Source of the DNA: Planctomycetaceae bacterium
Lineage (GTDB): Bacteria; Planctomycetota; Phycisphaerae; Phycisphaerales; SM1A02
NCBI GenBank assembly: GCA_947492385.1
Contig: CANLMX010000024.1
Span: forward strand, 1 to 34,359
Reading direction: 5' to 3'
DNA: 34,359 nucleotides
Both the position numbers and the translations under genes were made by a program. The first letter of the stretch is position 1; every line of letters begins with the position of its first letter. Below are positions 7,810 through 17,681 of the stretch, in pieces. The notes under the pieces are model-generated. The model saw only the letters and a program-made list of their open reading frames with translations, did not search any database and was not told the origin of the DNA.

Positions 7810-8574
7810 TCAGGACAGGCCCGCGGCGCGCAGCGCGCGCTTGCCGACATGCTGCATCACCGCGAGCACCACAACGATCAGCACGATGCCGACGATCACC
7901 GCGGGCAACCCCTGCTTCTGCATCAGGTCCTTCAGGTCCTGGGCACCGGTCGCGGCGCCCTGGGCCCCGAACCATGCGGCGACCGCGGTGCGCGGAAGCA
8001 TGCCCAGCAGCGAGCCGACGATCATCGGGGCGAAACGCACGCCCGTGGCGGCCAGCAGCATGTTGGTGAACGCGAAGGGCGAGGTTGGGGGGAACCGAAG
8101 CAGCGCGACGAGCGCGACGGTGCGCGCCCGGCTCGCATCGACCAGCGCGGACCGCACCACGCGCCACCTCGGCTCGGCGTCGATGAGGGCGCGGACCTCG
8201 TCGCGCGCGACGGCCCGGCAGACGCCCCAGCCCAGCACGGCGCCACCGACGTAGCCGGCGACCGACACGCCGAGTCCGGCCGCGGTGCCGAAGACCCACC
8301 CCATGAGCACCGCCTGCGCGTACGTCGGCATGAGGCCCAGGCCCGCGGTCAGCGCGAAGCCGAGCGCGGCGACGGCGAGCCCGGCGTTCCCGTGGGACCG
8401 GAGCCAGTCGCTCACCGGGCCCAGGTACGCGAAGAGCCCGATGCTGAAGAGCGCCGGGAGCGTGAACCATGCGGCGCTCAGGGCGACCGAGGCCACGACG
8501 CGCGGGTTGCGCCGCGCGCGCTCGACGATCCCCGCGCGGGGCGCTTCGTCGGGCCGTTCCTGCATCGAGCTCAC
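7810..8574 (-). CDS. VTT/SNARE-associated-domain (TVP38/TMEM64-like) membrane protein
   Basis: The roughly 254-residue integral membrane protein has about five or six hydrophobic segments. The VTT-domain pattern is visible in VLMGWVFGTAAGLGVSVAGY and in LLRFPPTSPFAFTNMLLAATG, followed by GSLLGMLPRTAVAAWFGAQG. Proteins of the DedA/TMEM64 superfamily are linked to lipid scrambling or carrier recycling, but this member's substrate is unknown. I chose the GTG at 8574, which overlaps the preceding stop as GTGA. An ATG at 8565 is the alternative. It is the last gene of the nusA operon, 39 nt before transketolase, which has its own promoter. Confidence 0.8.
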   Translation of the reverse strand: MSSMQERPDEAPRAGIVERARRNPRVVASVALSAAWFTLPALFSIGLFAYLGPVSDWLRSHGNAGLAVAALGFALTAGLGLMPTYAQAVLMGWVFGTAAGLGVSVAGYVGGAVLGWGVCRAVARDEVRALIDAEPRWRVVRSALVDASRARTVALVALLRFPPTSPFAFTNMLLAATGVRFAPMIVGSLLGMLPRTAVAAWFGAQGAATGAQDLKDLMQKQGLPAVIVGIVLIVVVLAVMQHVGKRALRAAGLS

Positions 8575-9131
8575 GGCGTGGCCAGCTGGCCTTCGGCCGG
8601 GGGTTCGGCGCGATGGCCCGGAGCCTGCGGGTCGCGTTCGGCCGAGGCGGCGGCGCCACCCATCGGATCCCCGGGCGCAGGGAGGACGGGCCCGAGCTCG
8701 ACGAGCCGCATGCGCACCTGCCCGAAGAAGTGGTCGGCCTCGCGCCAGAAGTGGCCGGGCACGGCCCAATCGGGCGACGCGAGCGTCACCGTCGTCGGGC
8801 GCGCAGGCGACACGGTCGCGGTGAAGCGCCACTTGCGCTCCTCGCGACGCGGGTCGAGCCCTGCCTCGATGACGTCCCGCCGCAGGTCGCGGTAGACGCT
8901 GACGTAGCCGTCCTGCTCGTCCACGTGCACTTCGTTGCGCACCACGACCCAATCGGGATACCGCGGCTCGCGGCACGCCTGCACCACGGCCTGGAACACC
9001 TCGGCGCGCGGACGGTCGTCGAAATCGCACCGCTGCGAGTGCCCGCAGCCGCCGAGCAGCACGGACGCAAGCGCGGCAACGGCGAGCGCGATGCGGGCCG
9101 GGCGGGGATCACGCTTCGGGCAGGTCTGCAT
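8571..9131 (-). CDS. Lipoprotein of unknown function
   Basis: The 186-residue protein has an N-terminal hydrophobic segment ending in a lipobox (LLGGC, Cys29). The mature part (DFDDRPRAEVFQAVVQACRE, then EVHVDEQDGYVSVYRDLRRD) looks like a small alpha/beta domain of the kind often seen in planctomycete lipoproteins. I do not recognise a named family. The C-terminal 40 residues are Pro/Ala/Glu-rich. The ATG at 9131 lies inside the 3' end of yebC (23-nt overlap), and its stop overlaps the next gene by GTGA, so its translation is probably coupled on both sides. Confidence 0.75.
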   Translation of the reverse strand: MQTCPKRDPRPARIALAVAALASVLLGGCGHSQRCDFDDRPRAEVFQAVVQACREPRYPDWVVVRNEVHVDEQDGYVSVYRDLRRDVIEAGLDPRREERKWRFTATVSPARPTTVTLASPDWAVPGHFWREADHFFGQVRMRLVELGPVLPAPGDPMGGAAASAERDPQAPGHRAEPPAEGQLATP

Positions 9132-9834
9132 TCACGTGCACTTTCTGGACATCGTCGTGCTCCTCGAGCGCTGCCACCAGCTTCGCCACGCGCGATGCCG
9201 TCTCGGGGTCGAGCTCGACCGTCGACGCGGGAATGTACGTGAGTTCGGCGCCTTCGAACGAGATGCCCGCCGTCTCCAGCGCGTCGCGCACCTTGGAGAG
9301 GTCCGCGGGGGCGCAGAGCACCTGCCAGCCTTCCTCGCCGCCGATCACGTCGTCGGCACCTGCGCCGAGGACCGCATCGAACAGGCGCTCCTCCGTGGTC
9401 GCCGACGCCGGGACCAGCAACTGGCCCCGGTGCTGGAACGCGAACGAGACGGCGCCCGTGACCCCGAGGTTCCCGCCGTTCTTGTCGAAGATCGCACGGA
9501 CCTGCGGCGCCGTCTTCTGGGCGTTGGCGACCAGGGCTTCGACGATCACCGCCACGCCGCCAGGGGCGTAGCCCTCGTAGTTGATCGGCTCGAACTGCTC
9601 GTCGGACTCCCCGCCGCCCTTCTTCATCGCCTTCTCGATCGTGTCGCGCGGCATGTTCGACGCCTTCGCCGCGTCGATCGCGAGCCGAAGCGTGGAGTTG
9701 AACTTTGGGTCGGGGCCCCCGGCCTTCACCGCGACGATGATCGCACGCGCGAGCTTCGACCAGATCTTGCCCCGCTTGGCGTCGACCGCGGCCTTGCGGT
9801 GCTTGATGTTCTTCCACGCACTGTGTCCTGCCAT
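9109..9834 (-). CDS. yebC: YebC/PmpR/TACO1 family protein
   Basis: The 241-residue protein matches the family length and begins with the signature MAGHSAWKNIKHRKAAVDAK. It continues with KIWSKLAR, SNMPRDTIEKAMKKGGG, NYEGYAPGGVAVIVEALVAN and DKNGGNLGVTGAVSF. Family members were first described as DNA-binding regulators. More recent work ties bacterial YebC and mitochondrial TACO1 to translation of polyproline-containing proteins. That would fit a window that also encodes EF-P and an operon headed by nusA and infB. It lies 10 nt after the TPR gene. Confidence 0.96.
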   Translation of the reverse strand: MAGHSAWKNIKHRKAAVDAKRGKIWSKLARAIIVAVKAGGPDPKFNSTLRLAIDAAKASNMPRDTIEKAMKKGGGESDEQFEPINYEGYAPGGVAVIVEALVANAQKTAPQVRAIFDKNGGNLGVTGAVSFAFQHRGQLLVPASATTEERLFDAVLGAGADDVIGGEEGWQVLCAPADLSKVRDALETAGISFEGAELTYIPASTVELDPETASRVAKLVAALEEHDDVQKVHVNADLPEA

Positions 9835-9844
9835 CGTCAGCCTC

Positions 9845-12800
9845 TCATCGCTTGGCGCCCATGGACGCGGCCTTCATCGGATCCTCGCCGCGGGCCGCGG
9901 CGTCGAGCTTCGCCCTCGCACGCGACGCGACCGCGCCATCATGGCGCTCGTGATACCGCACGGCGTCCATGGATGCCAGCCCCGTGCGCGCCCGCATCAG
10001 GCGACGGACCAGCTCGGCATTCTGCCCGTCGTCCAGGCCCGCCTCGGCCGCACGCACCGCCGCCTGCCATGACTCGCGCGCACCCTCGCGATCGCCCGAC
10101 AACCACCGGGCATCGCCGAGGTGCTCGTTCAACGCGGCGCCCGCATTCCGCCCGGCCCGATCGAGCGCACGGGCCAGCAGCGTCAGCGCACCGGCGCCCT
10201 GGGCGTCGTCGGCGAGGCGGCCCTGCGCCATGCGGAGGACGCCCACCGAGTCGAGCACGGCCGGACTGTCGGGGCGCTCCTCGAGGGCACGCTCCAGGAG
10301 CGCCGCCGTTCGGGCGCCGGCGTCGCCCCGCCCGAGCCGCTCGTAGCCGAGGTTGTTCAGGAGATCCGGATGATCGGGGTCGACCGCAAGCCCCGCTTCC
10401 AGCACGGCCTCGGTGCCCGCAGCGTCGCACGCGAGGTCGAAGAACTCGGCGAGCGCCCGAAACTCGTCGCCCGGGCGCTGCACCGGGCCGAACGCCGCTC
10501 CACCGAGCGCGCGCAACTGGGCCGCGAGCGCAAGCGACTCGCGCGCGCGATCCCCGGCGGCCGCATCGCATGCGACCGCGGCACGCGCCAGCGAGGCGAC
10601 GGCCGATGCGTCCAGGTCGTTCGGTTCCTCGAGCCGGGCGCGGAGGAACTCGGCCGCTGCGGCCGGGGCGCCCTGTGCGAGCAGGAAGTCCGCCGCACCC
10701 AACCACCGCGCCGGGTCCGAGCGGAGGTCCTCGTGGGACGAAGCCTCGTCGGCGATCGCACGGGCGACGGCGAGCGCGCCGGCCGCGGGGGCAGACGGCT
10801 CGGTGGCCGCACCGAGCGCATCGAATGCGTAGAACTCGAGCGATCCATCGGGGTCGGCCAGGATGCCGTCGCGCGCGATCCGCCGCATCGCGCGCGAACG
10901 CCGCTCGTGCGCCGCGGGCACGCGACGGCACACGTCGAGTGCCGCCGTGCGGAGCTCGGCCGGCGGCTGGAAGGCGCTTTCGGAGAACCGTTCGAGCGCA
11001 TCGACGCATCCATCGGCATCGCCCGACTGCAGCGCGAGCCCGGACTCCTCGAGCGAACGCCGGGGGCCTGCAGGAAGCGACTCGATCCGATCGCGTGCCG
11101 CGGCGAGCGCTTCGGCCACGCGTCCCGTCGCGCGCAGAAGCGCCTCGCGCCCGTCGCGCGCGACCGTGTCGCCGGGATCGGCCGCGATCCGTGCATCCGA
11201 TCGCGCCAGGGCCTCCGCGGCGCGCCCCGCCGCGATGGAAAACGCCACGAACGCACGCCAGGTCTCGGGATCGTTGGGCGTCCGGGCAAGCTCCGCGGCG
11301 ATCCAGTCCGCGGCGGCCGCAAGTCCGTCGGACGCCGGCATCGTCCGCATCAACGCCCCCAGTGCGGCCGCGTCCCAGGGTTCGGTCACGCGGGCGAGCA
11401 TGAGGTCGGAGACGGCCGCTGGGAATTCCCCGGACGCGAGCGCCGCCTCGGCTCGGGCGCGCAGCGTGCCGGCGGGTGCATGTCCGTCCACCAGCCCCCG
11501 GGCGAGCGCCAGCGCGCCCGCTGCGGGCGTGCCCGGCCCGACGCCCCTGAGCTCGGCCCGCGCGATCGACTGCCCGGCCTCGGTCGCGGCGCCGGACTCC
11601 GCGAAGGCAAGCGCGACCGATGCATGCCACGCTCCGTCGGCGTCCTCGCGCGGCGAGGCGAGCGACTCCGTCCTGACCACGAGCGACGGGTCGCCGGCCG
11701 CAACCGCCGCACGGAGCATCGATTCAAGACCGGCACGCGACGCGACGGGTCCGCCTGCGGACTCGAATGCCTGCGTCGCCGCCACCCACGCCCCCGCCGC
11801 GTCGCGCAGCGAGGCCCGCACGCCAGCCGCGAAGGCATCCCGAACGGGCGATGCGGGCAGCCCTGACAGTCCGGCACGCAGTGCGGCCGAGTCGTGCGCG
11901 GTGCGCACGAGCGCGCGGCACACGGCCCAGAGCGCATCCGGCCTGGACTCCACGATGCGCATGGCGCGTCGGGCCATCGCGGACTCCGAGCCCGCGCCTT
12001 CCAGGCACGATTCGAGCGAGGGTGCGTCGAGCGCGCCCGCCGCAACCGCGTCGTCCAACGCCTGCCATCCACCCTCTGCATCGCCGGCAGCGACGAGCAG
12101 CCGCGCGATCCGTGCGCGGACCTCGGGCGGCGCCGCAGGCTGCCCGAACCGACCCGGGCCCGCGGCGAAGGCGGCGAGCGCCAGCGAGTCGGCCGCGGAC
12201 CGATCGCCGCCGAGCGCCCGCAGCATCCATGCGGCGATCGCCGTCAGTTCGGGGTCCCGCCACGGTGACTCGGCGAGCGTGATGCCGAGCGTCGATCGCG
12301 CGGCGGACGGATCGTCGGAGCCCAGCTGGGCGTACGCGAGCAGTGCCACCGTGCGAGCGTCGGGCACGAACGACGCGCTGAGCGCGAACATCCCGAGCGC
12401 AGCCGCGCGATCGCGGGTTCGAAGCGCGGCCTCGCCCGCCGCAAGCGCGAGCGTCGCCGAAGCCTGGACCTTGGCCGGGTCGCCGTCACGTTCGCCCGGG
12501 GCCACGGCCCCGAGCGCGTCGACGGCAACCTCCAATCCTGCCTCGTCGAATCCGAGACGGAAGAAGCCACGTGCCAGGAGCCCCCCCACCGCAAGCCGCG
12601 CGGGCGCGGACAGCTCGGAAAAGTCGCGCTCGCGGAATCGCCGCCAGGCCCGCCCCAGCAGCGCCACGCCGCGCGATGGCTGGCCGGCGTCGATGCTTGC
12701 GGCGCCCACGGCGACCTGCGCGCGTGGATCGTCGGGGGCCACCGACAGCGTCGCTTCCCACTCCGCGACGGCCCGGCCCGCATCGCCAAGGTCGGCCGCG

Positions 12801-13246
12801 AGGGCGGCCCGCACCGCACGAAGCGACGGCGAGGCCGGGTCGAGCTTCAGCGCGGCATCGATGTCCTCGGCGGCACGGGCAGGGTCGCCGTCGTCGGCGC
12901 GCTGCCGAGCGCGGACGTACCGCCGCAGCGCAACCGTCTCGGCCGCGCTGCCCGGTGATGGGCCGGTGCCCCGGGGCGCCACGGCCGGAGCGACCGGTTC
13001 ACCGATGGCGGCAAGCGCCGCGTCGAACGGGATCGGGGGGCGCTCGATGGGCCGGATGCGCGAAGGCGAAATCCCCGGCGGGGCGCCGGGCGCCGCATCG
13101 GCCGGTTGCGGCCGCACCGCGTGCGCGAGCGCCGCCGGCAGGTTCGACGCGTGCGCGAGCGCCGCGTCTACCCGCACCGTGCTCGAGGACGCGAGGGCGA
13201 ACACGAGGAGGGCCGCACGCACGCTCGCGGACCCGCGCACGGTCAC
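9845..13246 (-). CDS. Large secreted tetratricopeptide-repeat protein
   Basis: The 1133-residue protein starts with a signal-peptide-like N-terminus (ALLVFALASSSTVRVDA). It is Ala/Arg-rich and almost wholly helical. TPR units are clear at about 105-205 (RAAEDIDAALKLDPASP, then RAVAEWEATLSVAPDDP) and near the C-terminus (EAGLAVDPDHPDLLNNLGYE, then LLERALEERPDSPAVLDSVG). Degenerate repeats fill the middle. TPR proteins are protein-interaction scaffolds, and here one in the periplasm or outer envelope is likely. The GTG at 13246 overlaps the preceding stop (GTGA). No enzymatic domain is visible. Confidence 0.85.
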   Translation of the reverse strand: MTVRGSASVRAALLVFALASSSTVRVDAALAHASNLPAALAHAVRPQPADAAPGAPPGISPSRIRPIERPPIPFDAALAAIGEPVAPAVAPRGTGPSPGSAAETVALRRYVRARQRADDGDPARAAEDIDAALKLDPASPSLRAVRAALAADLGDAGRAVAEWEATLSVAPDDPRAQVAVGAASIDAGQPSRGVALLGRAWRRFRERDFSELSAPARLAVGGLLARGFFRLGFDEAGLEVAVDALGAVAPGERDGDPAKVQASATLALAAGEAALRTRDRAAALGMFALSASFVPDARTVALLAYAQLGSDDPSAARSTLGITLAESPWRDPELTAIAAWMLRALGGDRSAADSLALAAFAAGPGRFGQPAAPPEVRARIARLLVAAGDAEGGWQALDDAVAAGALDAPSLESCLEGAGSESAMARRAMRIVESRPDALWAVCRALVRTAHDSAALRAGLSGLPASPVRDAFAAGVRASLRDAAGAWVAATQAFESAGGPVASRAGLESMLRAAVAAGDPSLVVRTESLASPREDADGAWHASVALAFAESGAATEAGQSIARAELRGVGPGTPAAGALALARGLVDGHAPAGTLRARAEAALASGEFPAAVSDLMLARVTEPWDAAALGALMRTMPASDGLAAAADWIAAELARTPNDPETWRAFVAFSIAAGRAAEALARSDARIAADPGDTVARDGREALLRATGRVAEALAAARDRIESLPAGPRRSLEESGLALQSGDADGCVDALERFSESAFQPPAELRTAALDVCRRVPAAHERRSRAMRRIARDGILADPDGSLEFYAFDALGAATEPSAPAAGALAVARAIADEASSHEDLRSDPARWLGAADFLLAQGAPAAAAEFLRARLEEPNDLDASAVASLARAAVACDAAAGDRARESLALAAQLRALGGAAFGPVQRPGDEFRALAEFFDLACDAAGTEAVLEAGLAVDPDHPDLLNNLGYERLGRGDAGARTAALLERALEERPDSPAVLDSVGVLRMAQGRLADDAQGAGALTLLARALDRAGRNAGAALNEHLGDARWLSGDREGARESWQAAVRAAEAGLDDGQNAELVRRLMRARTGLASMDAVRYHERHDGAVASRARAKLDAAARGEDPMKAASMGAKR

Positions 13247-14208
13247 TTCCGCTTCTTCGCAGGCGCCGCCTTGGCGGGCTTCGCAGCCGGACGCGCCGAG
13301 GGCTTCGGCGCAGCCGCCGGTGCGGGACGCTTGGCCGCGGGCTTCGCCGCACCACCCTGCTTCGGGGCGGACTTGGCCGTCTCACGGGTCTGCTTCGCCT
13401 TCAGCGCCGCCTTCTCGCGCCGCATCTCCTCGCGACGCGCGGCACGCTCGGCCATCAGCGCGGCGCGCTCGGCCGCCAGCTGGGCCTCTACCAGCGCCTT
13501 CGCAGCCGCGCGCGCCTCCTCGACCGGCTTCGGCGGAGCGAGTTCGGACGGCTTGGTCGCAGCCTTGGGGAGCTTCGGCGGGCTGGTCTCCCACATGTGG
13601 TCGACCGCCGCGGTCAGCGCGCGATGCGCGGTGCGGGCATCCTCGGCCTTGACGTGCCGCGTGACCCAGCTCGCGGCATCCGAGAGGCTCATGCCCGAGG
13701 GGATCGCGCCCGACTGCACCAGCATCTGGAGGCCGAATTCCTCCAGCGGCACCGAATGGAAGTCGACGCCGACCAGCAGCACGCGGTCGGCCACGTACGG
13801 GATCATGCCCGGCAGCGTCTCCATGTAGCTGACGGCATCCTTCTTCATCAGCGTGCGGAGGCGGTCGAGCGAGACCTTGTGCTCCCGCCGGTAGATGCCG
13901 TTCATCGCGTCACGCATCCGGTTGATCCGGTCGGTCGTGCGCCAGTAGCGGTGACCGATGACGTCGGTGATGTCGGACGTGAGGCTGACGCGCAGGTCGT
14001 TCCAGTCGAAGAACGCCGCCTTGAGCCGCTTGAGCGCGGCCACGGCATCCGAGGATGGCGCCTGCCACAGGAGGAACGACTGCACGAAGAGGTCGACGAG
14101 GTCGATCCCCTCGGGCTCGCAGGCCGCTTGGAGGGCGTTGCCGGCCGGGGCGTGCTTGCGCAGGAAACCGGCGAGCTTCGCGGGATTGGCTTCTGTCTTC
14201 GCGGTCAT
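13243..14208 (-). CDS. Degenerate HhH-GPD (endonuclease III fold) protein with histone H1-like Lys/Ala/Pro tail
   Basis: The 321-residue protein has an N-terminal domain (about 10-205) that reads like the endonuclease III fold. Visible pieces are AAFFDWNDLRVSLTSDI (64-80), the HhH hairpin region ETLPGMIPYVADRVLL (130-145) and a following helix. The catalytic Lys position is Tyr138 and the catalytic Asp position appears to be Glu156. The C-terminal Fe-S cysteines are absent, so glycosylase or lyase activity is unlikely. Residues 228-280 are an Ala/Glu/Arg-rich helix. Residues 280-321 are a Lys/Ala/Pro tail like histone H1. It is probably a DNA-binding structural protein. ATG 14208 has GAGGA just upstream, which I prefer to an in-frame ATG at 14283. 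It follows rbfA by 16 nt. Confidence 0.75.
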   Translation of the reverse strand: MTAKTEANPAKLAGFLRKHAPAGNALQAACEPEGIDLVDLFVQSFLLWQAPSSDAVAALKRLKAAFFDWNDLRVSLTSDITDVIGHRYWRTTDRINRMRDAMNGIYRREHKVSLDRLRTLMKKDAVSYMETLPGMIPYVADRVLLVGVDFHSVPLEEFGLQMLVQSGAIPSGMSLSDAASWVTRHVKAEDARTAHRALTAAVDHMWETSPPKLPKAATKPSELAPPKPVEEARAAAKALVEAQLAAERAALMAERAARREEMRREKAALKAKQTRETAKSAPKQGGAAKPAAKRPAPAAAPKPSARPAAKPAKAAPAKKRK

Positions 14209-14224
14209 GGTGTCCTCGTTCGTG

Positions 14225-14674
14225 TCACTCCGTCGCGCCGTCATCGCCCGGGGCGCCATCGGCCGCCCCCTCGATCCCGGCATCCGCCGCCGCCTCGCGC
14301 ATGGCCGACTCGAGCGCGGCCGCGCGCTTCAGCGAGTCGTCGAGGGCGAAGCGCAGCCGGGGCGCATGCCGGATGCGCGATCCCTTGAGCACGGCCTGGC
14401 GCAAGTGCGCCGCGCCGTGGTTGAGGCCCTGGACCGCGAGCGGTCCGAACTCGGCGGGCAGCACCGAGACCCGCACGGTCGCGTCCTCGAGGTCGGCAGC
14501 GAGGTCGACGCCGAGCACGGTCACCAGCCCGCGGACCCGCGGGTCGGAGACGCCTCGAAGGATCTCGTTCTGCACGATGCGCTGGACCAGCGACGCAAGC
14601 TGCGCGCCCCGGTGGCCGGGCGCGCGCCCGGCCCCGTGCCGCGATGCATGCTCGTGTCCGCCCTCGCGGTGCAT
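14225..14674 (-). CDS. rbfA: Ribosome-binding factor A
   Basis: RbfA helps the 30S subunit mature by binding near helix 1 and the 3' end of 16S rRNA. The 149-residue protein shows the family's N-terminal helix with LVQRIVQNEILRGVSDPRV, then a KH-like core (VTVLGVDLAADLEDATVRVSV) and SRIRHAPRLRFALDDSLK. It has the extended acidic tail seen in some RbfA proteins. I start it at ATG 14674, with AAGGAG 11 nt upstream inside the infB stop region. A GTG at 14686 overlapping the infB stop (GTGA) is the alternative and would add four residues. The order infB-rbfA is the classical one. Confidence 0.93.
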   Translation of the reverse strand: MHREGGHEHASRHGAGRAPGHRGAQLASLVQRIVQNEILRGVSDPRVRGLVTVLGVDLAADLEDATVRVSVLPAEFGPLAVQGLNHGAAHLRQAVLKGSRIRHAPRLRFALDDSLKRAAALESAMREAAADAGIEGAADGAPGDDGATE

Positions 14675-14682
14675 CCCGTGGG

Positions 14683-17625
14683 TCACTCCTTGCGCCCGCC
14701 GACGGCGGCGAGCCCACGCTGGACCTTGACGGTCTTGTAGCACTCGAGCACGTCGCCGACCTTGATGTCGTCGTACCCGTCGATCTTCATGCCGCACTCG
14801 TTGCCGGCACGGACCTCCTTGGCATCGTCCTTGAACCGCTTGAGCTGCTCGAGCCGGCGGTCCTTCTCGATGACGATCCCGCCACGCGTGACGCGGATCT
14901 GCGCATTGCGCTCGACCACGCCGTCGGTGACGTAGCACCCGGCCACCGCACCCACCTTCGAGATGCGGAACACGTCGCGGACCTCGGCGTGGCCGAGGAC
15001 CTCGAGCTTGAGCTCGGGCTCGAGCAGGCCGCTTGCGGCCTTCAGGACGTCGTCGGTCAGGTCGTAGATCACCTCGTAGAGGCGCATCTCGATGCCCTTG
15101 GCCTCGGCCAGTGCGCGCGCCTTCGCGTTCGACGTGACGTTGAAGCCGACGATGATGGCCTTCGTGGCCTCGGCGAGGGCGACGTCGCTCTCGTTGATGC
15201 CGCCGACGGCGCAGTGCTTGACGCTGACCGCAACCTCCTCGGTGCGGATCTTCCCGAGCACCGCCTTGAGCGTCTCGACCGATCCCTGCACGTCGCCCTT
15301 GACGACGAGCGGAAGCTCCTTGATGCCGGCCTTGCCCATGTGCTCGAAGATGTTGTCGAGCGTGATCTTCGGCGCCGCGAGCTCGCGCTCGCGCTCGATG
15401 CGCCTGCGCTCGAGCGCGGCTTCCTCGGCCTCCTTGAGGCTCTTGACGCAGTAGAACTTGTCGCCCGCGTCAGGAAGCACGTCGGGACCGGAAATCGCGA
15501 CGGGCGTCGACGGTCCGGCCTGCTCGACGCGCTGGCCGCGGTCGTTGACGATGTCGCGGACACGGCCGAAGGCACGGCCGACCACGATGAAGTCGCCCTT
15601 CTTGAGCTGGCCTTCCTGGACGATGATGCGCGCGACGGTGCCGCGGCCCTCCTCCATCTGCGCCTCGAGGCACGTTCCCTGCGCGAGGCCCTTCGCGTCG
15701 GCCTTCAGGTCGCGCAGGTCCGCGACGTAGTCGAGCATCTCGAGCAGCTCCTGGATGCCCGTGCCCTTGACGGCGCTGACCTTCATGACCTCGGTATCGC
15801 CGCCCCACTCCACCGGGTTCAGGCCGTGCTCGGCGAGCTGGCCGAAGATCCGCTGGATGTTCTTCTCGGTGGCCTCGGGCTTGTCGATCTTGTTCAGCGC
15901 GACGACGATCGGCACGCCGGCCGCCTTCGCGTGGTTGATGCTCTCGACCGTCTGCGGCATGACGCCGTCGTCGGCCGCGACCACGAGCACCGCGATGTCG
16001 GTCACTCGCGCGCCGCGGGCGCGCATCTGCGTGAAGGCCTCGTGGCCCGGCGTGTCGATGAACGTGATCACGCGCTCCTTCTCGCCGGCGCGCACGGGCA
16101 CCTGGAAGGCGCTCGTCGCCTGCGTGATGCCGCCGGCCTCGCCGCCCGCCACGTTCGTGTTGCGGATGCGGTCGAGCAGGCTGGTCTTGCCGTGGTCGAC
16201 GTGACCCAGGATCGTGACCACGGGCGGGCGCGGCTTCTCGTCGACGCGCTCGCGCGCCGAGAAACGCTCCTCGATGATCTCGGCGGCGGACTTCGCCTGC
16301 TCGACCACCAGTTCGATGTCGTGCTCCATCATGATCTCGACCGCCATCTCGGTCTCGATCGTGCTGTTGATGGTCGCCACCTTCCCCGCGAGGACGAGCT
16401 TCTTCAGGATGTCGCCGGCCTTCACGCCACTCTTCTCGGAGAGCTCCTTGATCGCGATGGGCTCCGTCACGTGGACGACGCTCGGCGTACCCGGCTCGCG
16501 GCGCGCGGGCGCCCCGGAACCGTCGCGCGAGACCGCCTTGTGCCGGCGCGACTTCATCCAGCCGGACGAATGCGCCAGGCGCGAGTCACGCTCGGTCTGG
16601 TCGGTCTTGGAACCGCCTGCGCCCGCGCCCCGGGTGCCGAAGTCACGGCCGCGCGGGTCGGTTGCCCGGCCGGAACGGCTCGAGGGAGTGGTACGCGGGC
16701 CGGAGCGGCCGGCAGGACCGGCACCGGCTCCGGCGCCTCCGAAGCGGGGGCCGCCGAACCCGAGGCCAGCAGGACGCGGGCGCGGCGCGGGAAGCACCTC
16801 GGGCTGCTCGACGCGGATCACCTGCGGCCCCGAGAGGGCAGTCTTCTGCGGGGTCAGCGTCTGGCCCACCGCACGGACGACGTCCGGGCGACGCGGCACG
16901 TTCATCGTCGGCGGCGCCGCCGCCGGTTGGATCGTGTGGCGCACCGGCGGCTTCGTGATCAACGAAGGCGCCGGCTTCGCGGGAGCCGCCGCCACGGGCG
17001 CCGGCTTCGAGCTCTTGTGCGCCTTGCCGATGATGGCCGGGCTCACCGGCGCATCGACGACCGTATGTGGCGCGGCGCTCTCTGGCGAAACGACCACCGC
17101 CGGGTCCTCGCTCGGGAGCCTCGGCGCAAGGTCAAGGTCCGCGTCGGACACCACCGGCTGGACGGCTTCGATCGCCACGGGCGCGGGCGCCGGCGCAGGC
17201 ACGGCGGGCGCGGCCTCGGGCGCGGGAGCCGGCTCGTCGGCCACCACGACGGAGGGCTGCACCGCGGCGGCCGCCGGCATGGCGGCGACCGGCGCTGCCG
17301 GAGCGGATTCCGGGGCGGTGACCGCGGGCTCGGCCCCGTCGGCAGCCTCCGTGCCCTTCTTCCCCGCGCGTCGGACCACCTTCTTCGGCGCCTCCGCCGG
17401 GACGGCGGGCGCCTCGACCTTGGGAGCGGTCTCGACCGCGGTGATGGTGCCGCCCGAACCGAACCACTCGCGGATCGTCTCCGCAAGGCCCACCGAGACC
17501 GTGCTCGACGCGGTCTTCGCCTGGTCGATGCCCTCGCTCTCGCACTTCGCCTTGATGAGCTTCCAGTCCACGCCAAGGTCCTTGGCGAGCTGCGAGACGC
17601 GGACCTTCTGTGCTTGCTTCGACAC
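14683..17625 (-). CDS. infB: Translation initiation factor IF-2
   Basis: IF-2 is the GTPase that brings initiator fMet-tRNA to the 30S subunit and promotes subunit joining. The 980-residue protein begins with an IF2_N subdomain ([20 protein letters not shown]). A long Ala/Pro-rich, then Arg/Gly-rich linker covers about 55-370, and a second IF2_N-like segment ([19 protein letters not shown]) follows. The G domain has GHVDHGKT at 474-481, DTPGHEAF and NKID. Domains II-IV end with [16 protein letters not shown] and [15 protein letters not shown]. The GTG start at 17625 has AAGGAG upstream. It follows nusA by 56 nt. Confidence 0.97.
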   Translation of the reverse strand: MSKQAQKVRVSQLAKDLGVDWKLIKAKCESEGIDQAKTASSTVSVGLAETIREWFGSGGTITAVETAPKVEAPAVPAEAPKKVVRRAGKKGTEAADGAEPAVTAPESAPAAPVAAMPAAAAVQPSVVVADEPAPAPEAAPAVPAPAPAPVAIEAVQPVVSDADLDLAPRLPSEDPAVVVSPESAAPHTVVDAPVSPAIIGKAHKSSKPAPVAAAPAKPAPSLITKPPVRHTIQPAAAPPTMNVPRRPDVVRAVGQTLTPQKTALSGPQVIRVEQPEVLPAPRPRPAGLGFGGPRFGGAGAGAGPAGRSGPRTTPSSRSGRATDPRGRDFGTRGAGAGGSKTDQTERDSRLAHSSGWMKSRRHKAVSRDGSGAPARREPGTPSVVHVTEPIAIKELSEKSGVKAGDILKKLVLAGKVATINSTIETEMAVEIMMEHDIELVVEQAKSAAEIIEERFSARERVDEKPRPPVVTILGHVDHGKTSLLDRIRNTNVAGGEAGGITQATSAFQVPVRAGEKERVITFIDTPGHEAFTQMRARGARVTDIAVLVVAADDGVMPQTVESINHAKAAGVPIVVALNKIDKPEATEKNIQRIFGQLAEHGLNPVEWGGDTEVMKVSAVKGTGIQELLEMLDYVADLRDLKADAKGLAQGTCLEAQMEEGRGTVARIIVQEGQLKKGDFIVVGRAFGRVRDIVNDRGQRVEQAGPSTPVAISGPDVLPDAGDKFYCVKSLKEAEEAALERRRIERERELAAPKITLDNIFEHMGKAGIKELPLVVKGDVQGSVETLKAVLGKIRTEEVAVSVKHCAVGGINESDVALAEATKAIIVGFNVTSNAKARALAEAKGIEMRLYEVIYDLTDDVLKAASGLLEPELKLEVLGHAEVRDVFRISKVGAVAGCYVTDGVVERNAQIRVTRGGIVIEKDRRLEQLKRFKDDAKEVRAGNECGMKIDGYDDIKVGDVLECYKTVKVQRGLAAVGGRKE

Positions 17626-17681
17626 GCGGTGCTCCTTGCTTCGATGCGGCCGGACGCCCGGCCGCGGTCACTCCGTCACGA

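Noticed and set aside
5626-8895. A 1089-codon plus-strand open frame across tkt, the VTT gene and the lipoprotein
   Set aside because: It is antisense to transketolase and other well-supported genes, and its composition (Arg/His/Gly-rich) is typical of shadow frames.
10863-13652. A 929-codon plus-strand open frame opposite the TPR gene
   Set aside because: The Ala/Ser/Arg-only composition fits a shadow. The minus frame has a signal peptide, TPR motifs and coupled junctions.
14675-14686. GTG 14686 as rbfA start (GTGA overlap with infB)
   Set aside because: AAGGAG overlaps this GTG itself but stands 11 nt before ATG 14674. The ATG start also gives normal length. The GTG is kept as an alternative only.
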